From Planctomycetota bacterium (GTDB lineage Bacteria > Planctomycetota > B15-G4 > SIAN01): a stretch of 64,000 bases of DNA. The notes under the pieces were generated by a model. The model saw only the letters and a list, made by a program, of their open reading frames with translations. It was not told the DNA's origin and made no database searches. The DNA is taken from contig JANQQL010000001.1 in the NCBI GenBank assembly GCA_028289345.1, forward strand, positions 124,001 through 188,000, written 5' to 3'. Position numbers and translations under genes: made by a program. Shown in pieces: positions 53,076-61,453 of the stretch. Position 1 is the first letter of the stretch, and the number at the start of each line of letters is the position of its first letter.

Positions 53076-55937
53076 CTACGGCGGAAGCGCCAAGGTCGGA
53101 AGCTTGCGGGCATCCCGGTTGCCCACTCCGAGCTGTCCATAGGTATTGAAACCAAAGCTCCACAACGCGCCATCCTCGGTGAGGATCAGGCTATGAGCAC
53201 GTCCCGCCTCGACCGCAATGGCGCCGCTCAGCTCAAACACTGCGGCAGGTTGCTGTTGATCCGTATTGGTCCCGTCGCCCAACTGGCCAAACGCATTCCA
53301 ACCGAAGCTGGAAACTGTCCCACCGCGGACGAGAACCAGGCTGTGACTCCCCCCGGCAGAGAGATCGACCGCGTCCAAGGAATCCGAAAGCGCCGTGGGC
53401 TGCCACACGTCATCGTCATGACCGAGGCCGAGTTGCCCGAACGAGTTAGCCCCCCACGCAAACACTTGACCGTCGCGCAGCGCCATGCTGTGGAATCCCC
53501 CGGCATCAATCCGCTCGACGTTTTCCAAGGAAGCGATCCGAACCGGTTCGAATCGAGACTCGTTGCTGCCGTCCCCCACTTGCCCGCGGCCGTTGTTGCC
53601 AAACGCCCACACGTTGCCTTCCTGGTCGAGAGCGAGAGTGTGTTCGTTGCCCGCTTTCACCGCAACCACATTCGCGAGCCCCGGAACCGGACGCGGAGTG
53701 CTGCGTTTGTCAGGATTCGAATCCCCCCGCTGTCCGTAGGAATTGGCACCCCACGTCCACACAGTGCCATCCTCCCGCAACACCACGCTATGGTCTCGAC
53801 CGGCGGCGACTCCTCGCGCTTCACTGATGCCCACCACGAGACTGGGGCTCCATCGGTCGACATCGGTTCCATCGCCGAGCTGACCGGACGAGTTGCTCCC
53901 CATCCCCCACACCCGTCCATGGACGTCCCTCGCGAGCAAGTGAAACAGCCCGGACGCGACTTCCACAATCGGCGGCAGTCCGGGTACCGGGCCGGGTCGT
54001 TCGCGATCCTCGATCGTGCCGTCCCCGAGTTGACCAAAGAAGTTTCGCCCAAACGTGACCAGTCGCCCTTCCCGGGTGACCACGGCGGAGTGATCGGCCC
54101 CGGTCGCCAAGGAACCCGCTCGGTCGAGTCCCAACGCGGCAACCGGAATGGACTGACGCTGCAACGTTCCGTCACCGAGCTGCCCGCTGCCGTTGTCACC
54201 GCAACTCCAAAGTCCTCCTTCCGGCTCGTAGAGGTAGCTCTGCTCCACGCCCGCCGCCGCTCGCCAGCGCCGGGATTCCCCGTCCATGATTTTCTCGGGT
54301 CTCAACCACTCGCTGATCTCGCCGATTCCAAGTTGCCCTTCCCGATTCGATCCCCAGCCAAGCAAAGCTCCGTCACGATCGACGGCGAGCCCATGATGGG
54401 CCCCGGCGGAAACGGATTCCACCGAGCCAGGACCGGACACCAATGCCGCAATGTCCCGGGAAACTTTGGACCCATCGCCGAGTTGCCCATCGGTGTTGTC
54501 GCCGACGCCCCAAAGCGATCGATCATTGGTGAGGAAGAAGGAAAAGCCGCGAGTTCCCTGGCCGCCGGCCGCCGCTTCCAAGACCACCGCGCTCAGAGCA
54601 ACGGGAACCGCCACCAGGCGATCTTCACGGGTGCCATCTCCGAGTTGCCCGGCTGCATTGGCTCCCCAGGCCCACACCGAACCATCGCGTTTCACCGCGA
54701 GGCTGTGGGTCGGTCCGGCCGCCACGAACGCCACTTCGGAAAGCCCGGTCACCGCAACGGGGAACAAACGATCTTCGCGACTCCCATCTCCCAACTGCCC
54801 GTAATCGTTTGCTCCGAAAGCCAGCACCGAACCATCGGCCAGTAGAACCAGGCTATGGTTGCCGCCGTCTTCACTCGCGCAGGCGGCCACTTGTCGTACG
54901 TCACGCAATCCGAGGATGCGCTCGGGAATCTCTCGATCGACACTGTCGCCGCTGCCGAGCTGGCCACGGGAGCCGGCCCCCCAACTCCAAACGGTGCCAT
55001 CTTCGGTGATCGCCAATGCATGGGAAGAGCCGGCAGCGATCGACGTGCCTCGATGAATCCCGGCGACCCGGCCCAGCCCTTTGCCAGTGGGTGCTCCTCC
55101 GTTGCCACGCTGACTTCGATCGTTGCGTCCCGTGCTCCAGATCGTTCCGTCTTCCGCCAACGCCACGACAAATCCGAAACCGGCTTCCACTTGGCGGCAC
55201 CACCCAGCGACTCCCATGCCCGCCGTCGACGGAACCGACACGCGCCCTGCCGCCACCGTCAGGACTCGGAACTGGTAAGAGGTCCCTGCCGCAGGTTCGT
55301 TGCGGAGCACCCGAGTGGTTCCTGCCGGCAACTCCTCGACAAGTTCGAACTCACCGGGAAATCCACCAATGTCCGGGGCCCGTTCCAACCGATAGCCGGT
55401 CTCGCTCTGGCTGAGGTCCTGCCAGCGAATCTCCATTTCTCCCGAATGGCGAGACACCACCTGGACCTCGGCAGCCGGATGCAGGGGCGTTTCCACCAGG
55501 ACTTCTCGCGACGGACCCGATTGCAGTTCCGACGCGACCAGTCGAACGCGGTACCAATACGCGCGGCCATCGACGAGGTTCTCGTCGACAAAGCGGCTTT
55601 CCGACCGGGCCGTGGCAGCAACCACTCGATAGGGACCGGGCGTGCCCGACACCGACTCGGCTCGCTCCAACCGAAATCCAGTGGCCACCGGGGCGGTCGC
55701 ATCGGCGGACGTGTCGTCTCGCCAACTCACCTCGACTTGTGTCGGGGAAAGCGCGGCGACGACCACGTCTTGAGGAACCGCCAGCGTCACCGAATCCGTC
55801 AAGGGCGGCGGCTCGTTGCCAGGCGGCGACGCGGCGGGGGTTCCTCCGCCCCCGCCACAAGCAGCGAGCAAACAAGTCATCGTGATCGCGGCAGTCACCG
55901 CCGCGAAGCGTTCACCGGAGAAGACTGCGGGAACCAT
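53076..55937 (-). CDS. Lipoprotein with 14 RCC1 repeats
   Basis: 953 residues. The lipobox is LLAAC with C27, followed by a Gly-rich spacer. Two fibronectin-type-III-like domains lie between about 55 and 240. Fourteen RCC1-type repeats (W-x-W/F-G-x-N-x-x-G-Q-L-G-D-G) fill the rest, enough for two seven-bladed propellers. It is probably a surface-exposed binding protein. The ATG at 55937 is the only good start. Convergent with the TPR gene. Confidence 0.9.
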   Translation of the reverse strand: MVPAVFSGERFAAVTAAITMTCLLAACGGGGGTPAASPPGNEPPPLTDSVTLAVPQDVVVAALSPTQVEVSWRDDTSADATAPVATGFRLERAESVSGTPGPYRVVAATARSESRFVDENLVDGRAYWYRVRLVASELQSGPSREVLVETPLHPAAEVQVVSRHSGEMEIRWQDLSQSETGYRLERAPDIGGFPGEFELVEELPAGTTRVLRNEPAAGTSYQFRVLTVAAGRVSVPSTAGMGVAGWCRQVEAGFGFVVALAEDGTIWSTGRNDRSQRGNGGAPTGKGLGRVAGIHRGTSIAAGSSHALAITEDGTVWSWGAGSRGQLGSGDSVDREIPERILGLRDVRQVAACASEDGGNHSLVLLADGSVLAFGANDYGQLGDGSREDRLFPVAVTGLSEVAFVAAGPTHSLAVKRDGSVWAWGANAAGQLGDGTREDRLVAVPVALSAVVLEAAAGGQGTRGFSFFLTNDRSLWGVGDNTDGQLGDGSKVSRDIAALVSGPGSVESVSAGAHHGLAVDRDGALLGWGSNREGQLGIGEISEWLRPEKIMDGESRRWRAAAGVEQSYLYEPEGGLWSCGDNGSGQLGDGTLQRQSIPVAALGLDRAGSLATGADHSAVVTREGRLVTFGRNFFGQLGDGTIEDRERPGPVPGLPPIVEVASGLFHLLARDVHGRVWGMGSNSSGQLGDGTDVDRWSPSLVVGISEARGVAAGRDHSVVLREDGTVWTWGANSYGQRGDSNPDKRSTPRPVPGLANVVAVKAGNEHTLALDQEGNVWAFGNNGRGQVGDGSNESRFEPVRIASLENVERIDAGGFHSMALRDGQVFAWGANSFGQLGLGHDDDVWQPTALSDSLDAVDLSAGGSHSLVLVRGGTVSSFGWNAFGQLGDGTNTDQQQPAAVFELSGAIAVEAGRAHSLILTEDGALWSFGFNTYGQLGVGNRDARKLPTLALPP

Positions 55938-55992
55938 GACAGGCGCATTCCTTCCAATGCGCGAACGATGCCTGAATCTCGGTCACCCGTCA

Positions 55993-56009
55993 GATCCAGG
56001 GAAAACCCT
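55993..56009. repeat. 17-bp repeat GATCCAGGGAAAACCCT, copy B
   Basis: Identical to 46820-46836. It lies 56 bp upstream of the RCC1 lipoprotein ATG. On the plus strand AACC is followed 16 bp later by GTATAAC, an ECF-promoter-like spacing, but no plus-strand gene follows. Confidence 0.6.
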
Positions 56010-56073
56010 TACGCCCGATGCAAGTATAACTTTTGGCGAATCGGGAAAAGATGGACGGGGAGGGATGGGCACG

Positions 56074-56109
56074 AAAAAACGGCAAGCCAGCCTCGCGCTG
56101 ACTCGCCGT
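56074..56109 (-). terminator. Rho-independent terminator after tRNA-Gln
   Basis: On the minus strand a 13-bp stem (two G-T pairs) with a 5-nt loop GCGAG is followed by six T. It starts 11 bp after the tRNA 3' end. No terminator lies between the upstream gene and the tRNA, which suggests co-transcription. Confidence 0.85.
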
Positions 56110-56119
56110 GTGCGTTCGA

Positions 56120-56194
56120 TGGCTGCCCGACTAGGACTTGAACCTAGACTTACGGATTCAGAGTCCGCTGTCCTACCAATTAGACGATCGGGCA
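56120..56194 (-). tRNA. tRNA-Gln (anticodon CTG)
   Basis: A 75-nt cloverleaf. The acceptor stem TGCCCGA pairs with TCGGGCA and is followed by discriminator G and an encoded CCA. The anticodon loop CTCTGAA gives anticodon CTG, reading CAG (Gln). The T loop GGTTCAAGTCC is canonical. Its 5' 22 nt overlap the end of the KamA-family reading frame. Confidence 0.97.
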
Positions 56195-57375
56195 TTGGGT
56201 GATCGAGGTCGGGGAGCATAGCCGGGGGTTTCCGGGAGCACAACGCTCCAGGAACCGGCCCCAGCAAAGCTTCCTTCCGAACCGTCCACCGCCACCAGTT
56301 CCCCGGAAAGCGGACTCTGGTACCAGTGGATCTCCCCCTCCACTTTCTGCAGCGCCGGTCCATCCCCGCGGACCTTGCCGTGGCCCCCCGGTAGGTCGAC
56401 GATGAATGCCGGGATCGCCAGACCGGAGACCTTTCCCGTGAGTTCCGCCACCAGCTGACGGCCCCGGGCCAACCCCACCCGAAAGTGACGCGTCCCGCGC
56501 ACCGGGTCGCAGTGGTGCAGATAGTACGCACGGACCCCCGCACGGAGCAGCCCCCGCGATAGATCGAGGAGATCTTGGACTCGATCATTCACCTCGCGCA
56601 GCAGCACGGCTTGATTGCTCACGATCACTCCCGCACGGCTCAATCGGCGCACGGCCTCCACCGCTTCCGAAGTCAGCTCCCGAGCGTGATTGAAATGAGT
56701 GTTCAAGTAGAGCGGTCCCCATGGCTCGAGCTCCTCGAGGAGTTCCGAGTCAATCCGCTGGGGCAAGGTCACGGGAACCCGGCTGCCGAATCGAATGCAG
56801 TCCAAATCCGTCCGCTCGCGAAGCTTGGCCAGGACTCGGCCCAAGAATCGTGGGGGAAGGTGCAGTGGGTCGCCCCCCGAGAGCAGAACGTCGCGAACTT
56901 GGGGACGCTCGGCGATTGCCGTCACTGCCAGGTCGACCTGCGCATCCGACAGACGACCGAACCCCTCACGCCATTCTCGCTTGCGCATGCAGTGGCGGCA
57001 GAGAGTCGAGCAAAAGTTCGTCAACAAGAAGAGCACTCGGTCCGGATAACGATGGACGAGCCCTGGGGCGACTTTGAGATCCTCTTCGAGAAACGGATCG
57101 AACTCCCCTTGGTGAGCGACTTCCCCAGGATCCGGAAGGACCTGAGGCAAGATCGGATCGCGTGGATCGTCCGGGTCAGCCAACGACAAGTAGTAGGGTG
57201 TCGTCGCCACCGGAAACTCGGCTTCCGCCTCGAGCATCCCTTGACGGACTTCGGGCGCGACCCGAAAGCGCGGCTCGAGTTCGTCCAGCACCTGGCCCAC
57301 CGAGGTCAACCTTCGGCGCATGTGGAATCGCCAGTCGGACCAGTCTGCTATGTTGGATTCGAATGAGCGGGCCAT
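56173..57375 (-). CDS. KamA-family radical SAM protein (lysine 2,3-aminomutase/EpmB-like)
   Basis: 400 residues. The radical SAM cysteines are C122, C126 and C129 (NFCSTLCRHC). LLSGGDPLHLPP is the SAM-binding strand, and DLPGGHGKV holds the PLP lysine of lysine 2,3-aminomutases. The N-terminal DWSDWRFHMRRRL matches the usual start of the family, which supports ATG 57375. It moves the alpha-amino group of lysine to beta, or acts as EpmB on elongation factor P; no EF-P genes lie nearby. The last codons and stop lie inside tRNA-Gln. Confidence 0.88.
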   Translation of the reverse strand: MARSFESNIADWSDWRFHMRRRLTSVGQVLDELEPRFRVAPEVRQGMLEAEAEFPVATTPYYLSLADPDDPRDPILPQVLPDPGEVAHQGEFDPFLEEDLKVAPGLVHRYPDRVLFLLTNFCSTLCRHCMRKREWREGFGRLSDAQVDLAVTAIAERPQVRDVLLSGGDPLHLPPRFLGRVLAKLRERTDLDCIRFGSRVPVTLPQRIDSELLEELEPWGPLYLNTHFNHARELTSEAVEAVRRLSRAGVIVSNQAVLLREVNDRVQDLLDLSRGLLRAGVRAYYLHHCDPVRGTRHFRVGLARGRQLVAELTGKVSGLAIPAFIVDLPGGHGKVRGDGPALQKVEGEIHWYQSPLSGELVAVDGSEGSFAGAGSWSVVLPETPGYAPRPRSPNARSSNW

Positions 57376-58268
57376 CTCGACATCTCGGATTCTTGGGGCA
57401 AGAGCCTTCGGACTCTCCCTACTCGGAAGCAAGGGTAGCGGTCTTGCCCTGTCCATACGATGGGACCTCGACCTGGGCGAAGGGAGCCGACGCGGGACCC
57501 TCGGCCCTCCTTGCAGCAACCAGCCAACTGGAAGAGTTCGACTTGGAGTTGGCGTCCTCGCCCATCGACCTCGGCATCCACGTCATGCCCGAGGTCTCGG
57601 TCGCGGGAAAAAGCCCCGCGGAAGTGGTCGCCGCGATTCAGGCAGCGGCGGAGCCACCGGTTCGGGACGGCAAATTCTTGCTTGGGCTGGGAGGCGAGCA
57701 CACCGTCACGGTCGGGCTGGTTCGGGCGGTGTGTGGGAGCGTGCCCCTCGGATCCGTGCTGCAAGTCGATGCCCACGCGGACTTGCGAGAGCAGTACCTG
57801 AACGAGCCTTACAACCACGCCTGTGTCATGCGCCGAATCGCCGAGGATCTGCCCGATCTCCCCATCACCTCCATCGGGATTCGTGCCACCACCCGAGAAG
57901 AAATGGAGTTCGCCCGGAACCGCCGCTTCCACGTGGTTCCAGGCCATGAGTTGGGTGACGATGATTGGATTCCGGCGGCGGTGGAATCCCTACGCAGCCC
58001 GGTCTACGTCACGATCGACCTGGACGGACTGGACCCGTCGGTCATGCCTTCCACGGGAACCCCCATGCCCGGAGGTCTCGGCTGGCGCCCCCTTCTCAAA
58101 CTCCTTGCCGAAGTGCGCAAACAGCACAAAGTCGTCGCTGCCGATATCACCGAGCTCAAACCGGACGGAATCAACCACCACTCCGAGTTTCTGGCGGCCC
58201 AGCTCGCCTACAAGCTGGTTGGGCATTTTTGCTCGAAGAACTCCGACCGCTCCTCTGGGGCTGGCTAA
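57363..58268 (+). CDS. speB: Agmatinase (ureohydrolase family)
   Basis: 301 residues. Manganese-site motifs are GLGGEHTVT, LQVDAHADL and TIDLDGLDPSVMP; GTGTPMPGG-like sequence follows. It hydrolyses agmatine to putrescine and urea; arginase or guanidinobutyrase activity cannot be excluded without structure. The start at ATG 57363 overlaps the divergent KamA gene start by 13 bp. No polyamine-synthesis partners are visible. Confidence 0.9.
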   Translation: MSGPSRHLGFLGQEPSDSPYSEARVAVLPCPYDGTSTWAKGADAGPSALLAATSQLEEFDLELASSPIDLGIHVMPEVSVAGKSPAEVVAAIQAAAEPPVRDGKFLLGLGGEHTVTVGLVRAVCGSVPLGSVLQVDAHADLREQYLNEPYNHACVMRRIAEDLPDLPITSIGIRATTREEMEFARNRRFHVVPGHELGDDDWIPAAVESLRSPVYVTIDLDGLDPSVMPSTGTPMPGGLGWRPLLKLLAEVRKQHKVVAADITELKPDGINHHSEFLAAQLAYKLVGHFCSKNSDRSSGAG

Positions 58269-58450
58269 CTCGTTGATTTCCCGCTACCTAGAGCGGTAGT
58301 CGCCCAATTTCCCACGCATTGTTCAACGAATTACCCACCTCCTGAGGAAGGGTGCGGATTTGCCAACACTTTGGGATCCGTTATAAATCAGGGGTCGGGC
58401 TTCGTTGGGTTTCCCACTCCTCCACCATCCCTTCTTGGAAGTCACCGCCC

Positions 58451-60130
58451 GTGCATCGTCCCGCCACGCTTTGTCTATTCCTGGTCGCACTGGGAGCTTC
58501 GGCGTCCCGGGGACAGGCGGTCCACAAAGCACGCGTCTTTGGCGAAGGCAACCTCGACAAGTTTGGCGCCGCGGTGATTGCGGTGGGCGACCTCAACTCG
58601 GATGGGTTCGAAGAATTGGCCGTCGGTGCGCCCGAAGCGGATCCTCCGGGAATGAACGACGCCGGAATCGTCTACATCCTTTCCGGCGCGGACCCGCAAA
58701 TCGAATGGGGACGAATCGAAGGTGCCACGGCGGGTGAGAAGTTTGGCAGCAGCCTGGTTCCGCTGGGGGACGTCAATAACGATTCGGTTCCCGACTTCGC
58801 CGTGGGCTCCCCCGAGTTCGACGATGTCGACACCCACCAAGGCAAAGTATCCATCATCTCCGGAGCCACTCTCACGGTCATGGTGGACTACACTCGGTCC
58901 GGTGCCTCGAACCTACTCGGCTTCGAGATGTCGTGTGCCGGCGATCTCGATCAAGATGGCGTGACCGATCTCTTGGTTGGTGTTCCCGGAGACCTGTTGC
59001 AAAAGGGCTCCGCGGTTTTGCTCACCGTCACGGCTTCGGCGGTGACCGAAATCCACCGCTTCGAAGGGACCGTTGCGGCCGAACACCTCGGCAACGACGT
59101 CGCGATCATGGACGACATCACGGGGGATTCCCGTCCCGAGTTCATCATCGCCAGTCCGGACTGGAACGGCTTTGGAATCGCCACCGGCCGTGTCCAAGTG
59201 TTCTCCGGGGACCCCGACATCGTTGATCCGTATCCGCTGATTCGCGAGCTCACTGGCTCCGAATCGTTCGCCCGCTTCGGCTTCCAGGTCGACCAGATCG
59301 CGGATCCCGATGGTACCGGCGACGCCCACCTCCTGGTCTCAGTCTTGGGCCGAGAGAACGGGCCGACCGTTCAAAGCGCCGGAGGTTTCTCGGTCTTCGA
59401 TGTTCTCACCGGGCTGGAAGTACGCCATTACGCCGGGAGCCAAGCGAACATGTTCCTGGGTTTGTCTCTCGCCCAGGTCTCCGATCAGGATGGAGATGAC
59501 ATCGAGGACGTCCTCATTGGATCTCCTTTGGACTCCAATGGCGTTGCCCTCGCCGGGGGAGTCGTGGAACTGGTGTCCGGCGCGACCGGAGGCCTGCTCT
59601 ACCGAGTCCGGGGCAACGAGGACTTGGAGCGCTGCGGAGAGTCGGTGGCCGATCTGCCAGACTTGGATGGCGATGGCTTTTCCGAGTACGTCTGGACTTA
59701 CTCCAGCGACGAAAACGCCACGGGCGACGCCTCTGGAAGCGTTGAAATCGTTCGTGGACGCACTCCGCGGCTGCAAACCGACAAAGAAGCGTACGACGCT
59801 CAAGAACAGATGGAGTTGTCCGGCATCGGATATGCCAATCGCGCCATGTTCGTGATGATTGGCACCGGCTCCTCCGGAGCTGCGGGCCCCTATCGCGTCG
59901 CTTTCAACTTGCCCTGGGCAATCATCCCCGGCTTCGTGACCGGGAGCGATGGATCCTTCTTGCTGACGACCGGCTTGCCGGACATCAATCTGAAGGAGTA
60001 CGAGCTCTTCTTCCAGGCGTTTGTCGCCAATCCAGCGGGTGGTAGCTTCCTGTTTTCCGAGTTGGCCAACGTCCTCGTGAGAGGAAGAACGTTGCCGATC
60101 GACCTGCCAATCACCAAGAGCAAGTACTAG
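58451..60130 (+). CDS. Secreted FG-GAP/integrin-like beta-propeller protein
   Basis: 559 residues from GTG 58451 with a signal peptide (LCLFLVALGASASRGQ). Seven FG-GAP repeats of the form VGDLNSDGFEELAVGAP cover about residues 40-440 and should form one seven-bladed propeller with calcium-binding DxDxDG loops. A beta-rich C-terminal domain follows. It is probably an extracellular binding protein. The long frame upstream of the GTG has no signal sequence. Confidence 0.85.
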   Translation: MHRPATLCLFLVALGASASRGQAVHKARVFGEGNLDKFGAAVIAVGDLNSDGFEELAVGAPEADPPGMNDAGIVYILSGADPQIEWGRIEGATAGEKFGSSLVPLGDVNNDSVPDFAVGSPEFDDVDTHQGKVSIISGATLTVMVDYTRSGASNLLGFEMSCAGDLDQDGVTDLLVGVPGDLLQKGSAVLLTVTASAVTEIHRFEGTVAAEHLGNDVAIMDDITGDSRPEFIIASPDWNGFGIATGRVQVFSGDPDIVDPYPLIRELTGSESFARFGFQVDQIADPDGTGDAHLLVSVLGRENGPTVQSAGGFSVFDVLTGLEVRHYAGSQANMFLGLSLAQVSDQDGDDIEDVLIGSPLDSNGVALAGGVVELVSGATGGLLYRVRGNEDLERCGESVADLPDLDGDGFSEYVWTYSSDENATGDASGSVEIVRGRTPRLQTDKEAYDAQEQMELSGIGYANRAMFVMIGTGSSGAAGPYRVAFNLPWAIIPGFVTGSDGSFLLTTGLPDINLKEYELFFQAFVANPAGGSFLFSELANVLVRGRTLPIDLPITKSKY

Positions 60131-60260
60131 CGGCCGTGGGATTTGGCCTCGGACCGCCAATCAAGTTATTTTTCGTTTCCGCCGCGGAGTCGGACAACCG
60201 TCATCTCGGTCCATTCGGCGAGAATTCGAAGGCGGGAGCGAAAAGGTCCGATCGGAGAGT

Positions 60261-61418
60261 TCAAGTCGACGGAGCGTCGTCCGCCGTTTTGTCGAACTGC
60301 CCGGTGTCCGAGGATCGGTTGACCAAGTAGCAGGTCTTGCAAGGGCCGTAAGGATCTTCGCCGTGCACCCGGCGCCGCATCTCTTGGTACAAGTCGCTGT
60401 TCCACTGGGTGAAGAAGTCTGACTCCTTCACATTCCCATTGGCGTGAATCCCGGACAAACAGCAAGGGATGACGTCGCCGTAGGTTCCCACGTACATTCG
60501 CTGCCACAAGAACCAGCAGCGCACGGGATCGGCGGCGGCAGCGGTCGATGCGGCCTGATCGGCATCTTCGCTGTGGAACGCTGGCGGAAGGTTCACCGAA
60601 AGCTCCAACTCTTCCGCAACGTCTCGGGCCTGGGCCAAAGCGTCATTGGTTCGGCGCTTGGAGTCCTCGCTCTCATCCAGCATTTCGTGGCGAAACGCCG
60701 GTTCCAGGAGAACCATGTGACTCACGGTCACGTGATCCCCGCCCAGGTCCTTGGCCAAGCGCAGGAAATCAGAGAGCTCATCAACGGTGCTGTTCATGAG
60801 GATGTAGTTGAAGTGAATCGGCGCCCTCTCTCCCTCGGGAACCGCTTGCAGGCAACGCTGGTAGTGGCGCAAGTTTCCGATGACCTCGTCGAAATCTCCG
60901 CCCACTCGCAAACGGTTGTAGGTTTCGGCGGTTGCCCCGTCGATGGACACCGTGAGCAGGCCCATCCGCTGGGCCAGACGCTCGACGAGTTTCTCACCCC
61001 GAAACAAAGTCGCGTTGGTCACCAGCTCCAGCTTCACGCCGAAGTGCTCCATCTCCTCGAGCTTCTCGAACACGCGAGGGGTCATCATGGGCTCGCCGTA
61101 AGCGGAGAGCTGCACAGTCTCGGCCGCCGGGTAGAGCTCTTCGACGACTTTGCGGTAGACATCGTCGGGCATCTTCCAGTCCACGCCCTTGCCATACGCT
61201 TGCGGACAAAACCCGCACTTCAGGTTGCAAACCGTCGAGTTGGTGGTGTTGATCCAAGTGGGAAGGCTGTCACAAACGTCACGGTCTTCCGCTTCCGCCT
61301 GCTCGGCACGTCGGCGATTCTCCGCCTTGAGAGTCGCCAGCTCTGCCAAGTCCGGAATCTCTCCGCGCCGGACTCGAGCGGTCACTTCACGCAGTTGGTC
61401 GAGAAAGGGAAGGTCCAT
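60261..61418 (-). CDS. Radical SAM protein with SPASM domain
   Basis: 385 residues. The radical SAM motif is CNLKCGFC (about 65-72), and the SPASM region has further cysteines (CWFLWQRMYV, VIPCCLSG and CKTCYL) for auxiliary iron-sulphur clusters. Such enzymes mature peptides or modify cofactors. No obvious substrate peptide lies next to it. The flanking 830-residue gene is on the same strand but 35 bp away with no recognised link. Confidence 0.88.
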   Translation of the reverse strand: MDLPFLDQLREVTARVRRGEIPDLAELATLKAENRRRAEQAEAEDRDVCDSLPTWINTTNSTVCNLKCGFCPQAYGKGVDWKMPDDVYRKVVEELYPAAETVQLSAYGEPMMTPRVFEKLEEMEHFGVKLELVTNATLFRGEKLVERLAQRMGLLTVSIDGATAETYNRLRVGGDFDEVIGNLRHYQRCLQAVPEGERAPIHFNYILMNSTVDELSDFLRLAKDLGGDHVTVSHMVLLEPAFRHEMLDESEDSKRRTNDALAQARDVAEELELSVNLPPAFHSEDADQAASTAAAADPVRCWFLWQRMYVGTYGDVIPCCLSGIHANGNVKESDFFTQWNSDLYQEMRRRVHGEDPYGPCKTCYLVNRSSDTGQFDKTADDAPST

Positions 61419-61453
61419 GGCGATCCGAACGGGGTCCGTGCCCCGGCGCAGGC

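Noticed and set aside
51328..53163. Long minus-strand frame (about 610 codons) antisense to the TPR glycosyltransferase
   Set aside because: Low-complexity Arg/Gly-rich translation, no ribosome-binding site, and the plus-strand gene is clearly real.
53193..54845. Plus-strand frame (about 550 codons) antisense to the RCC1 gene
   Set aside because: The repeats are antisense copies of the RCC1 repeats; no domain is recognised.
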